Positions 16,106-24,972 of a stretch of 64,000 bases of DNA are shown here, in pieces. Origin of the DNA: DASRFA01 sp035651755 (lineage in GTDB: Bacteria; Desulfobacterota; Binatia; UBA12015); the NCBI GenBank assembly GCA_035651755.1, contig DASRFA010000013.1, positions 372,001-436,000 of the forward strand. Direction: 5' to 3'. How positions within the stretch are numbered: position 1 is the stretch's first letter; every line of letters starts with the position of its first letter. The notes under the pieces are model-generated. The model worked only from the letters and a program-made list of their open reading frames with translations. It searched no databases and had not been told where the DNA came from. Made by a program: the position numbers and the translations under genes.

Positions 16106-17596
16106 ATGGGTCGCCGATCAATGAGTCGTCGTCGCGGAGCCGGGAAGCGAATTCTGAGTGGGCGCGCCGCGCTCGATGTCCTTGGATCGATGTGGGAGTA
16201 CTTCCGCACGTTCGGGGGCGAGCGCGACTACGCGTGCGTGCTCGGCTACAAGCGCGACCTCACGTACGTCGACTACCTCGCGCGCTATGCGCGCGGTGGC
16301 ATCGCGGGGCCGATCGTCGACGTGCCAGCGCGCGCAACGTGGGACACCTTGCCGCGCCTGACGGACGACGAGCTCGGCACCGAGAACGCGCTCTCGAAGA
16401 AGTTCGCCAAGATCGCAAAGGACATCGATCTCCGCCAGAACCTCGAGAAGGTCGATCGACTCGCCGGCATCGGGCGCTACGCCGTGTTGCTGCTCGGATT
16501 CCGCGACGGCAAGAGGCTCGAGGAGCCAGTCGATGAGGACGGCGCACGCGATGGCGGAATGCTCTACGTCGCGCCGTTCAGCGAGGCGAACGCGCGCCCC
16601 GTCGAGATCAATCTCGACTCGCAATCTCCGGAGTTCGGACGTCCGCTGCTCTACGAGATCGACTTCGCGCGCGGCGCGCTCGACATGGACCCGCTGATCA
16701 AGGCGACGTTCCTTCAGCGGCTGACCGGGACGGGTGGCTCCAACCGGATGACGCAGAAGGTTCACGCCTCGCGCATCGTGCACATCGCCGAGGGCACGCT
16801 CGAGGACAACCTCTACGGAACGCCGCGCCTCCGTCGCGTGTGGGATCGCCTCGACGACCTCGACAAGATCTCCGGTGGAAGCGCCGAGGTGTTCTGGTTG
16901 GTCGCGAATCGCGGCCTGCAATTCGACGTGAGTCCAGAGGTCGCGTTCGGCGAGACCGAGAAGGAAGCTCTCCGCGAGCAGATCGAGTCCTATCGCCACG
17001 GTCTCAGCCGCGAGATCCGGACGCGCGGCGTGACAATCAAAGGATTGAACGAGCTCGGCGCGGGCAATGTTAATCCGTTCGCCGTGTTCCGCGTGCTCGC
17101 CGCGCTGATCACGGGGACGACCGGCTTGCCGTATCGAATGATCTTCGGCACCGAGCGCGGACAGAACACGACGAGCCAGGATCGTCGCTCGTGGCTAGAG
17201 GACGTCTGGTCGCGCCGCGAGACGTACGGCAACGAGGTCGTGCTCACGCCCCTCGTCCGCCGCCTCGTACATGCCGGCGTACTTCCAGTGAAGGCGCTCG
17301 ATGCGCAGGTGATCTGGCCGCCGGTTCACGACGATATGTTCCAGGCCGAGGTCGCCGACACCTACGCGCGCGCCGACTTCAACCGCAGCAAGGCGAAGAG
17401 CTCGCCGGGCGGATCGTCGATCGGCGAGGGCGAGTGGCGCGAGAAGTTCCTCAACCTTCCGCGCGAGATGCCGAAGGGCGACAGCCGCGAGGACGTCTCG
17501 ACTCCGACGCCAGAGCCCGTGGCGCCGGCTTCTACGTCGCCCGGAGCGCCCCCCGGAGCGCCCACGGCCCAGGAGGACCAGCGTGCTGCCGCGTGA
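16106..17596 (+). CDS. Phage portal protein, DUF1073 type
   Basis: 496 residues. It contains GYKRDLTYVDYLARYARGGIA near the N-terminus, VHASRIVHIAEGTLEDNLYG, a long WDRLDDLDKISGGSAEVFW segment, TRGVTIKGLNELGAG, TGLPYRMIFGTERGQNTTSQD and a Pro-rich tail. This is the DUF1073 portal layout. Twelve copies would form the head vertex ring that receives the terminase and DNA. ATG 16121 is an alternative start. The C-terminus overlaps the next gene by 14 bases. Confidence 0.85.
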   Translation: MGRRSMSRRRGAGKRILSGRAALDVLGSMWEYFRTFGGERDYACVLGYKRDLTYVDYLARYARGGIAGPIVDVPARATWDTLPRLTDDELGTENALSKKFAKIAKDIDLRQNLEKVDRLAGIGRYAVLLLGFRDGKRLEEPVDEDGARDGGMLYVAPFSEANARPVEINLDSQSPEFGRPLLYEIDFARGALDMDPLIKATFLQRLTGTGGSNRMTQKVHASRIVHIAEGTLEDNLYGTPRLRRVWDRLDDLDKISGGSAEVFWLVANRGLQFDVSPEVAFGETEKEALREQIESYRHGLSREIRTRGVTIKGLNELGAGNVNPFAVFRVLAALITGTTGLPYRMIFGTERGQNTTSQDRRSWLEDVWSRRETYGNEVVLTPLVRRLVHAGVLPVKALDAQVIWPPVHDDMFQAEVADTYARADFNRSKAKSSPGGSSIGEGEWREKFLNLPREMPKGDSREDVSTPTPEPVAPASTSPGAPPGAPTAQEDQRAAA

Positions 17597-18827
17597 CCCC
17601 GTCGAGGCCGCGATCGAGTCGGCGATGTACTATCGCCTGACGCACGCGGACGCCGACGTGGAGCACACCGGCGTCATGGTCGCGCTCGTGCCCCGCGCCG
17701 AGGACGCCGCGCGTCTCGCGCTCGACGGCGGCGAGGCGGCCGAGGATCTCCACGTGACGCTGTTCCACTTCGGGGACGCGAGCGCGATGCCGATCGAGGC
17801 GCGACGCGACCTGATCGACACTGTCCGAATGGAGGCTTCGCAGTTTACGCCGCTCCTCGGCGCCGCGTTCGGGGCGGGCGTCTTCAATCCGACGGGTCCA
17901 ACCCCGTGCCTCATCCTCAACATCGGCGGCGAGGCCATCGAGCAGTTCCACCGGGCGCTCTGGTGGATGCTCCCCGAGTCGCCTGACCAGCACCGTCCGT
18001 GGGCCGCGCACCTAACGCTCAAGTACTTGACCGAAAAGGACAACGTGCAGGTCTTCCCGGCCACCGAGAAGATGGTCCCGCGCATGGGCGAGCTCGTCTT
18101 CGACCGCGTGCGGGTCGCGTTCGCGGGCGCAGCGATCGACATCCCGTTCGCGACGGAGTCGCCCGAGGTGCTCGCGGCCCAGCGGTCAGCAGACGTCTAC
18201 CGGGCCACGCGGACGCTGCTCGCTGCGCGCGGCGCGGCCCCGCCGGCACCGATGCCGCGCGTGGTGTCGTTCCGGGTCGCGTCCGCCGTCAAGGTCGACG
18301 GCGACCAGATGACGTTCCCGGTCGTCGCTGCGGTCGAGGGTGTGCGTCGGCCGATGGGCTCGCTCGGCCCCGAGCTCGTGCTCGCGAGCCAGCTCGCAGC
18401 CGGGCTCGATAGCGCCCAGGAGATGCCGGTCGTGTTCGACCACCCAGCACTGGCGGACGGCAATCCCGAGGTGGTCTCTGTCGACGACGAGCGGCCGTTT
18501 CGGGAGGGGACGGGCGTCCGGGTCGGGACCGTCGCCAACGCACGGATCGAGGGCGACCGCATGATGGTCGATGCGACCGTGAGCATCTCCGCTCTGCGGT
18601 CTGCGGGCCCCGGGAGTTCGGCGATCGCCGACGCGCTTCTCGCCGGCCAGCAGACGGAGGTCTCTGTCGCGTACGCCGCGCGCATCGTAGCCGCCAACAG
18701 CACCTTCGGCGGGGTCGCCTACACGGGCGTCCACATGGACATCACGTTCGACCACCTAGCGCTTCTGCCGCCGGGCGTGCCGGGGGCGTGTAGCCTCGGT
18801 GACGGCTGTGGCGCGGCGCGCACCTAG
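17583..18827 (+). CDS. Fusion of 2H phosphoesterase (Acb1-like) and DUF2213-type prohead protease
   Basis: 414 residues. The N-terminal 190 residues carry the two H-x-T motifs of 2H phosphoesterases: DLHVTLFHF (H57, T59) and AAHLTLKYL (H143, T145). This fold includes phage Acb1, which cleaves cyclic-oligonucleotide signals of CBASS immunity. The C-terminal 200 residues contain VFDHPALADGNPE, GTVANARIEGDRMMVDATVSI, QQTEVSVAYAARI and ITFDHLALLPPG, as in DUF2213 prohead proteases that mature the capsid. A candidate catalytic His and Ser are in DHPAL and EVSVAY. Anti-CBASS activity is inferred; both domains are read directly. Confidence 0.75.
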   Translation: MLPRDPVEAAIESAMYYRLTHADADVEHTGVMVALVPRAEDAARLALDGGEAAEDLHVTLFHFGDASAMPIEARRDLIDTVRMEASQFTPLLGAAFGAGVFNPTGPTPCLILNIGGEAIEQFHRALWWMLPESPDQHRPWAAHLTLKYLTEKDNVQVFPATEKMVPRMGELVFDRVRVAFAGAAIDIPFATESPEVLAAQRSADVYRATRTLLAARGAAPPAPMPRVVSFRVASAVKVDGDQMTFPVVAAVEGVRRPMGSLGPELVLASQLAAGLDSAQEMPVVFDHPALADGNPEVVSVDDERPFREGTGVRVGTVANARIEGDRMMVDATVSISALRSAGPGSSAIADALLAGQQTEVSVAYAARIVAANSTFGGVAYTGVHMDITFDHLALLPPGVPGACSLGDGCGAART

Positions 18828-18883
18828 CGAAACATCAAACACCGTTTGCTGCAAAGTTGGAATCGCGATAAAGGCCCTGGTGT

Positions 18884-18922
18884 TAGGTCGATCGATCGAT
18901 TCAATCGAACGACCGTTTGAAC
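18884..18922 (+). promoter_or_regulatory. Candidate late-promoter motif, copy 2 (scaffold)
   Basis: TAGGTCGATCGATCGAT, then CAATCG and finally CGTTTGAAC. It lies 36 bases before the scaffold start in a 130-base gap. Shares both the CGATCGAT block and the CGTTTGAAC tail with the copy at 28.18 kb. Confidence 0.5.
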
Positions 18923-18957
18923 GGCGCGGGACGCGCGGGACGAGGGAGAGACGGCAC

Positions 18958-19620
18958 ATGGACAAGGCGGGCACGATCGATCGGCTGATCGCCTCGGGGA
19001 AGTACAAGGACGAAGCACGCGACTGGCTGAGCAAGCTCGCCGACGGGCAGCTCGCCGAGATCGCTTCGGCGTCCGGTTGCAGCTGCGAGGGGGCGCCCGC
19101 GGGCGCTTCCGCTTCCGGCGACGGCAAGCCCGCGCCGGTGGCGGCCGCGTCTGCGGGCGGCGACAAGACGCCCGAGACTCAGGCGACGCCGACTGCGGCC
19201 GCGGCATCGACCGCGACGCCCGCGCCGGCGACAGCAGCGGCCGAGGCGCCGGCGACGTCGGCGCCCGCCGCTGCATCCACGCAGACTCCGGTCGCGGCCG
19301 CGAAGCCGCTGACCGATGCGGAGTGGCTCGCCGCGGCGCCGGCTGGCGTTCGTGAGGAGCTCGAGGATCTCCGCCGGGAGCGCGCCGCGAAGGAGAACAC
19401 GCTCCGCGAGAAGATCGCCGCCAACAGCGGCGGCAAGCTCTCGAAGGAGTTCCTCGCGAGCAAGGGCCTCAAGGAGCTCGAGGTGCTCTACGCCGCGACG
19501 ATCCCGGTCGACCAGAGCGGGCGCGGCACGTCCGGCGATGCCATGACGGCGGCCGCCGCGGGCGACAAGAACAAGAACGAGACGCCGCCGATGCCGGCGT
19601 GCGACTTCAGCAAGGCCTGA
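18958..19620 (+). CDS. Probable scaffolding protein
   Basis: 220 residues: an N-terminal helical part (IDRLIASGKYKDEARDWLSKL), a long Ala/Pro/Thr-rich low-complexity middle, and a charged helical segment (VREELEDLRRERAAKENTLREKI). This composition, and its place between the prohead protease and the capsid genes, fits a scaffold that fills the prohead and is later removed by the protease. No direct homology claim is made. Confidence 0.6.
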   Translation: MDKAGTIDRLIASGKYKDEARDWLSKLADGQLAEIASASGCSCEGAPAGASASGDGKPAPVAAASAGGDKTPETQATPTAAAASTATPAPATAAAEAPATSAPAAASTQTPVAAAKPLTDAEWLAAAPAGVREELEDLRRERAAKENTLREKIAANSGGKLSKEFLASKGLKELEVLYAATIPVDQSGRGTSGDAMTAAAAGDKNKNETPPMPACDFSKA

Positions 19621-19685
19621 ACGGATCCCGGAGAGGGAGATCATCGGCGGCCTAGTGGCCGCGCGGAGTGGAGGCGGAGGCGGAT

Positions 19686-20159
19686 ATGGCAGCGAGGAAG
19701 GTCGTTCTCTACGGGATCGCGACGCAGGTCGGCGAAGGCACGGTCGCGGGTGGCACCATCACCCCGGGCGATCTCCTTGCGCGCTCGTCCGCGACGCAGA
19801 TGATTCGCCACGGGAACGCCGGGCGAAACCACGCGTTCCTTTTCGCGGACAACGTTCCGGACCGGAACAAGGGCATCGACGACGACTACAGCGCGAACGA
19901 CAACGTCCGGGTAGTCGTGCCGACGCGCGGCGCGATCATGAACGCGAACCTCGCCGCGAACGCGGCCGCGGTCGCGATCGGCGACGCACTCGAGTCGAAC
20001 GGCAACGGCAAGCTCCGCAAGCACACGCCGCAGGCCGTCAACGAGGGCGGCGCCGCGTCCTACACGATCTACGCCGAGGCGATCGTCGGGTACGCGCTCG
20101 AGGCCATCGACAACTCGGCCAACGGCTCGCCCGTTCGGATCCGCGTCGAGATTCGCTGA
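19686..20159 (+). CDS. Capsid decoration-like protein
   Basis: 157 residues, beta-rich (VVLYGIATQVGEGTVAGGTI; NVRVVVPTRGAIMNANLA; ASYTIYAEAIVGYALEAI). Small proteins of this type directly before the major capsid gene usually decorate and stabilise the shell. GTG 19668 is an alternative start; ATG 19686 has a purine-rich leader. Confidence 0.6.
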   Translation: MAARKVVLYGIATQVGEGTVAGGTITPGDLLARSSATQMIRHGNAGRNHAFLFADNVPDRNKGIDDDYSANDNVRVVVPTRGAIMNANLAANAAAVAIGDALESNGNGKLRKHTPQAVNEGGAASYTIYAEAIVGYALEAIDNSANGSPVRIRVEIR

Positions 20160-20177
20160 GTTCAGCTTGCCCGCGGT

Positions 20178-20192
20178 GTTGACAATGTCCAC
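20178..20192 (+). promoter_or_regulatory. TTGACA-type site before the major capsid gene
   Basis: GTTGACAATGTCCAC, 33 bases before the capsid start codon. There is no convincing -10 at 16-18 bases, so this is more likely a repressor or stoperator site than a promoter. Confidence 0.55.
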
Positions 20193-20225
20193 AGGGCCGC
20201 GAGGTCCATTGGGGAGGATGGGAGG

Positions 20226-21293
20226 ATGATCGGGGACTTCAAGGCCCTCGCCGCTTCGGGCGGCATGGGCGGTTTCGGATCGAGGCTGCTCGCGCACGGC
20301 CTCAACGCCGAGAAGGCACTGCGCGCGAACTCGCCGCTTCTGATCGACGAGCAGGTCGTCGTCGACCAGCGTGTCATTCGGGAGTTCATGCCGCGGCTCG
20401 GCGTCATCGCGCGCCTGATCCAGAACGGGCAGTGGACGCGCCTGAGCAACCCCTTCGCCGTCGAGTCGCTCCGCCACTACACGATGAGCGACACGTCGGG
20501 TGCCACGCTCGATCGGAACCCGACGAAGCGGACCGAGGGCGACCTGCCGGACAAGACCCCGGTCTACACGCCGGTCTACTACGGCTTCGCCAACTTCCAG
20601 CTCGGCATCCAAGAGCTCCTCACTTCGCGCAAGGGTCTCCTGCCGCTCGACCTCACCCTCATCGGCCAGAAGGCGCGCGATCTCGCCGAGGCATTCGAGG
20701 AGTCGGTCATCCGCGGCACCGTCGGCGGCGTCGCGCTGCCGCAGTGGGGCTCGGCGGTCGCGAAGGGCATCCTCAACGCCCCGAACATCCACGGCGTCCA
20801 GTACGAGGGCGGCAAGCCGTGGGACGACCCGACGAAGACCGTCGCGGGCATCCTGACCGACGTCAAGGCGATGTTCGCCGCGCTCGACGCGGACTTCGCC
20901 TACGGCGCGGTCGACCTGCTTGTGCCCCAGGCATGGTTCAACGCGCTCTCGTTCCTCACGAACACCGCCACCGACCGGACGGCGATGTCCTTCCTCAAGG
21001 AGCTCGAGCGCGGCGGACAGCCGCTCCACATCCAGGCGGCCGACAAGCTGCCGGCGAACACCGCCCTCATGTACGTTCGATCCTCTGACGTCTTCGAGGT
21101 CGTCGTTGGCGACTTCGGCGGCTCGGCGGACGATCCGATCAACGCGCCCGACAAGAACCCGGTCCCGATCACGGTCTTCCACTGGGACGAGCAGGCCGGG
21201 CTCATGCTCAATTTCAAGCTGCTGGGCTGCGTGATCCCGCGGGCGAAGGCCACGTACGGCAGCAAGAGCGGCATCGCCAAGCTCACGGCGTAA
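20226..21293 (+). CDS. Major capsid protein
   Basis: 355 residues; GGGGAGGATGGGAGG precedes ATG 20226. Contains LLIDEQVVVDQRVIREFMPRLG, WTRLSNPFAVESLRHYTMSDTS, GFANFQLGIQELLTSRKGLLPLD, a central DVKAMFAALDADFAYG region and AGLMLNFKLLGCVIPRAKATYGS. Size, position and pattern fit an HK97-fold major capsid protein. A strong hairpin follows the gene. Confidence 0.8.
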   Translation: MIGDFKALAASGGMGGFGSRLLAHGLNAEKALRANSPLLIDEQVVVDQRVIREFMPRLGVIARLIQNGQWTRLSNPFAVESLRHYTMSDTSGATLDRNPTKRTEGDLPDKTPVYTPVYYGFANFQLGIQELLTSRKGLLPLDLTLIGQKARDLAEAFEESVIRGTVGGVALPQWGSAVAKGILNAPNIHGVQYEGGKPWDDPTKTVAGILTDVKAMFAALDADFAYGAVDLLVPQAWFNALSFLTNTATDRTAMSFLKELERGGQPLHIQAADKLPANTALMYVRSSDVFEVVVGDFGGSADDPINAPDKNPVPITVFHWDEQAGLMLNFKLLGCVIPRAKATYGSKSGIAKLTA

Positions 21294-21321
21294 TAGCCGT
21301 CGTCGACGTCAAACCAGCGAC

Positions 21322-21349
21322 CGGGCCCCGCACTCGTGCGCGGGGCCCG
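21322..21349 (+). terminator. GC hairpin after the major capsid gene
   Basis: CGGGCCCCGC (21322-21331) pairs perfectly with GCGGGGCCCG (21340-21349) around an 8-base loop. No T-run follows, so it may be an attenuator or RNA-stability element limiting downstream expression relative to capsid. Confidence 0.6.
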
Positions 21350-21374
21350 CGATCGCCTGTCTGGAGGTCATTCT

Positions 21375-21731
21375 ATGTCCGAGCAGAAGGTCATCCGCGA
21401 CGCGTACTGCATCATGAGCGGTGGTTGCTCCCAGGCCGACCCCAAGCCGGGTCACGCGGGCAATCTGCGCGAGTTCGGAGTCGGCGAGACGATCTTCCTC
21501 ACTGAGGACGCCGCGAAGGCGCTTCAGAAGAGCGACGCGAACCCGGCGGGGCTCGAGCTCAAGCGCCTGGAGGGCGTGCCGTCGATCGAGGTGGTCGTCG
21601 AGCTCGCCGACGTCAACGAGGCCGCGATCGCGCCGCTCGAGGAGCTCGCCGCCGCCGCCGCCGCCCCGCCGCCCGTCGCGCCCGTCGCGCCGGTCGCGCC
21701 GCCGTCGTTCGTTCGCAGCGACGACGAGTAA
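21375..21731 (+). CDS. Small head-region protein
   Basis: 118 residues; CTGGAGG precedes ATG 21375. The N-terminal domain has two Cys (AYCIMSGGCS) and LREFGVGETIFLTEDAAKALQKS. The C-terminus is a flexible Ala/Pro tail with three consecutive VAPVAP-like repeats. Likely a capsid or head accessory protein; function unknown. Confidence 0.55.
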   Translation: MSEQKVIRDAYCIMSGGCSQADPKPGHAGNLREFGVGETIFLTEDAAKALQKSDANPAGLELKRLEGVPSIEVVVELADVNEAAIAPLEELAAAAAAPPPVAPVAPVAPPSFVRSDDE

Positions 21732-21755
21732 GCGGGCGGGCTCCGCGAGCCTGCC

Positions 21756-22541
21756 ATGCTCCTGATCACGGGCGCGGACGTCCGAGCGATCCACGACACG
21801 GGTCGCGACGACGCCGCGCTCGCGCCATTTCTGGCGGTCACCGACGCATTCGACGACGCGTACCTTGCCTCGGCCGGCCTGACGAACGCCGTGCGGAAAC
21901 AGGTGCAGGCGTTCCTGACGCTGCACTGGACGTACGTCGCCGACGTCGGCGTGCATTCGTCTCTGCGGGTCGACGACGTCACCGAGACGTTCACGTCATC
22001 GAAGAAGGAGCCGGGGCTCCGCGATTCGAACTTCGGCCGGACCGCGATCCTGCTCGACTCGAGCGGCGTGCTGCGCGAGGTCTCCGACACCAGGCCCAAG
22101 GCAGAGATCGAGATCTTCGGCCGCCCGTGCGCGCCGTGCGCGCCCGCGGCCAAGCCGGTCGAGTTCGACATCGAGTTGCCCTCGATCAACACGATGCCCC
22201 CGGGCCCGCTTACGCTCTACCTCGGGCCGGGCGGCTGGTCGTCGAGCGAGGACGACGTCTGGACGCCGGCGACTTACGCCGGGTCCATCGTCGCGATGTT
22301 CGGCACGGTCGACCAGAACCCCGGCGCGGGCGGGGTCGCATACACGCTGCGCCGCGCGCCGTCCGGGCAGGTCGGCTCGGATCAGACGATCGCGACGACG
22401 ATCGCGAATTCGGTGCGTGATTTCGGGGTCGACGGATCGGTCTCCTATAACGCCGGCGATCGATATGCGGTGAAGGTCGTTCTGGGTACCGGCGTGCCCG
22501 GGATGAACATGAACTTGACGCTGCGGTTCCGCCGCGGGTGA
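21756..22541 (+). CDS. Head-tail adaptor-like protein with C-terminal beta domain
   Basis: 261 residues. The N-terminal 110 (AFLAVTDAFDDAYLASAGLTN, VQAFLTLHWTYVAD, NFGRTAILLDSSGVLRE) resemble small helical head-completion adaptors with a conserved LLDxSG end. The remaining 130 form a beta-rich domain (YLGPGGWSSSEDDVW; GVAYTLRRAPSGQVGSD; RYAVKVVLGTGVPGMNMNL), which may decorate the neck or shell. The fusion is unusual. Confidence 0.55.
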   Translation: MLLITGADVRAIHDTGRDDAALAPFLAVTDAFDDAYLASAGLTNAVRKQVQAFLTLHWTYVADVGVHSSLRVDDVTETFTSSKKEPGLRDSNFGRTAILLDSSGVLREVSDTRPKAEIEIFGRPCAPCAPAAKPVEFDIELPSINTMPPGPLTLYLGPGGWSSSEDDVWTPATYAGSIVAMFGTVDQNPGAGGVAYTLRRAPSGQVGSDQTIATTIANSVRDFGVDGSVSYNAGDRYAVKVVLGTGVPGMNMNLTLRFRRG

Positions 22542-22554
22542 GGAGGGGGTGGCG

Positions 22555-23316
22555 ATGACGATCTGGGGAATGAGGCGGTGGGTGCGGCGTGCGCCGTTCG
22601 TGGCGGGGCTGCTGGTCGCGGTGTCAGTGCTCGGGAATCCGATGTCGGCGGCCGCGTTCGACATCACGTCGGGTGGCGGCCTGCGGCGGAACTCGAGCAA
22701 CCCCGAGAGGTACGAGGTCGACCCGACCGCGAACTTCACGTGGACCGGCACGCACAACTTTACGTCGGGCGTGCTCCGCGTACCCAACAGCACGACCCTC
22801 CCTGGCACATGCGCGGTTGGCGACGTCTACATGGACACCGACGCGACGTCGGGCCAGCGCATCTACGCCTGCGAGTCGACAAACACCTGGGTGCTGCAGG
22901 GTGACGGCACGAGCGCCGGACTGACGTCGGTCGCGATCCCGATTTCCTCGGAGACCCCGCTCGCTGGCATGGGGGCGAGTGCCACGCGGTACATGGACCT
23001 CACTGGCCGCTTCTACACGAACGAGAGCGACTGCCGGCGGCCCCTCAAGGATCGCACGATCAATCGCCTCTCCCTGCTCATGACGACTGCGCAGACTGCC
23101 TCGAACGTCACGTTCCAAGTTGGCGCAGGCGCATGCACGGGCGCGCTCACCTACGACGGCTCGTCCGTGACGATCAACGCGACCGCGAACACGCCGACCG
23201 AGGGGAGCAATGCGGCCAAGACCACCACCGGTCTGCAATGCTTCTGCATCAAGATCACGAGCGGCGGCTCAGCTGTAACCGACGGCTACGTCGGGGGCTC
23301 GTACGTCGAGAGCTGA
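22555..23316 (+). CDS. Secreted beta-rich protein inside the head operon
   Basis: 253 residues with a basic n-region and hydrophobic core ending about residue 35 (FVAGLLVAVSVLGNPMSAAA-F). The mature part is Thr/Ser/Gly-rich and beta-like, with Cys pairs (GTCAVGDVYMDTDATSGQRIYACES; GLQCFCIKI). First of four consecutive genes with export signals. GTG 22549 is an alternative start. Function unknown. Confidence 0.6.
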   Translation: MTIWGMRRWVRRAPFVAGLLVAVSVLGNPMSAAAFDITSGGGLRRNSSNPERYEVDPTANFTWTGTHNFTSGVLRVPNSTTLPGTCAVGDVYMDTDATSGQRIYACESTNTWVLQGDGTSAGLTSVAIPISSETPLAGMGASATRYMDLTGRFYTNESDCRRPLKDRTINRLSLLMTTAQTASNVTFQVGAGACTGALTYDGSSVTINATANTPTEGSNAAKTTTGLQCFCIKITSGGSAVTDGYVGGSYVES

Positions 23317-23319
23317 TGC

Positions 23320-24972
23320 GTGCGTTTCGCAGCCATCATCACAGCGCTGGCGCTGGGCCTCTGCTCGGCGCCAGCGCTGGCGCTCGAAGACTCCGTCTAC
23401 GTCAAGACGATCGCGAAGGGTCTTCAGGTCACCGGGCTCGACGACACCCGCACCGACTCTAGCGTTGCGTCGCAGCTGACGGGTGGCGTCGACGAGACGA
23501 TCGACAACACCTACGAGGCCTTCCGGTTCGCCACCGGCACGAGCGGCACCGCGGGCTCGAAGTACAACGGCGTCCGCATCTGGGTGAAGAAGACCGGCTC
23601 GCCGGCCGCTACCGACTACATCGAGCTCCGCGTCTACACGAACTCGGGCAGCAGCAAACCGAACACCGAGGTCACGGCGAACTTCGCGGTCGCGCGGCCG
23701 CGCCTCTCGATGGCGAACGTTTCGACGTCGCTCGCGTCGTTCGACTTCGGCCTTCCGTACGCGCTCTCCGACTCGACCACCTACTGGGTCGTCATCAAGA
23801 AGAGCCTCACCGCGGGCACTGTCGTCATCGACCGGCGCTCGAGCGGGACCGGGCTCTATGCGTTCTCGTCGGACGCCTCCACGTGGACGCTCGAGAACTC
23901 CAAGGAGCCGGCCTACGCGTTCCTGACGGCGCCGAGCACGATCGTCAAGCCGACGACGGACATCGGGTACGCGATCGACGCCGCTGGCGCCGGGCTCACC
24001 GTGCGCGCGACGGGCACCCGTCTACCGGCGGTCGCCGGCATCGGGACGGACAGCTACGGACTCTTCGCGCAGTCGACCAACGGCTCGCCGCTCGCCGCAG
24101 TAACCGCGGCCGGCGCCGGCGTCGAGGTTGATGCGACCGGTCTCCTGCAGTCGATCGGCGGCGGCGGGATCCTCGCCACCAAGATGAACGGCACGGCGGT
24201 CGATGACGACCGCTACTACCAGTGGGACTGCAACACCAACGGGCCGGGGACACCCGGCGCCGACAAGATGAGCGGCTACTGCGTCGTCGGTAGCCCGGAC
24301 CGCTGGTACGTCAAGAACGACGCCGGGACGCTCTTCGCGCCGCCGCCGGCGTGCTCGACGGTCACGCAGGGGTCGGGCGAGACCTGCCTCACGACGAAGG
24401 GGCAGTTCGCAACCGGCCGCGGGAGCACGACAGCCGCGGGGACAACGTCACCGGGCGCGGACGGCACGTACAAGCAGGCCGACTCCTCGGCGGGCGATGG
24501 CTGGGCGGACAAGCTGCCGTACATTCTCGACACCGTCAAGCAGCGCACGGTGGCAACGAACCGCGGCGGCACATCCACGGCCTCCGACGACGACGACGGC
24601 GGCGCCGGTCCCGACCTGACCTTCAGCGCCGCCGCGAACACCACGTACATCGTCGAGCTCGATGCCCTGTACACCGCCGCCGGCACCACGACGGATCTCA
24701 AGCTCGGGTGGAACATCCCGGCCAGCGCCACGGTCGAGGGCGTCGCCTTTGGAACGACTGGAACCGCGAACGACGGCGGCCGCACCAACTCCGACAGCGG
24801 GACGGTGGTGATCCAGCTGCTGAACGGCACGAACGGCGTGCGCGCCAAGGCGAAGATCGTCATCGCGGGAACGAGCGGAACGGTCGCGCTCTTCTGGTCA
24901 GGCAACTCCGGCTCCGGCACGTGCCAGATCGAGGCGGGCTCGACCCTGACCGTCTACCGGGTGCAGTCGTGA
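23320..24972 (+). CDS. Large secreted beta-sandwich protein
   Basis: 550 residues from GTG 23320. Signal peptide RFAAIITALALGLCSAPALA-L. The N-terminal half resembles a jelly-roll or carbohydrate-binding-like module (YNGVRIWVKKTGSPAATDYIELRV; TTYWVVIKKSLTAG). The C-terminal region has a further module (NTTYIVELDALYTAAGTTTDLKLGW; GTVALFWSGNSGSGTCQIEAGS) like the C-terminal domains of phage tail and adhesin proteins. Likely a surface-displayed binding protein; the partner is unknown. Confidence 0.6.
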   Translation: MRFAAIITALALGLCSAPALALEDSVYVKTIAKGLQVTGLDDTRTDSSVASQLTGGVDETIDNTYEAFRFATGTSGTAGSKYNGVRIWVKKTGSPAATDYIELRVYTNSGSSKPNTEVTANFAVARPRLSMANVSTSLASFDFGLPYALSDSTTYWVVIKKSLTAGTVVIDRRSSGTGLYAFSSDASTWTLENSKEPAYAFLTAPSTIVKPTTDIGYAIDAAGAGLTVRATGTRLPAVAGIGTDSYGLFAQSTNGSPLAAVTAAGAGVEVDATGLLQSIGGGGILATKMNGTAVDDDRYYQWDCNTNGPGTPGADKMSGYCVVGSPDRWYVKNDAGTLFAPPPACSTVTQGSGETCLTTKGQFATGRGSTTAAGTTSPGADGTYKQADSSAGDGWADKLPYILDTVKQRTVATNRGGTSTASDDDDGGAGPDLTFSAAANTTYIVELDALYTAAGTTTDLKLGWNIPASATVEGVAFGTTGTANDGGRTNSDSGTVVIQLLNGTNGVRAKAKIVIAGTSGTVALFWSGNSGSGTCQIEAGSTLTVYRVQS

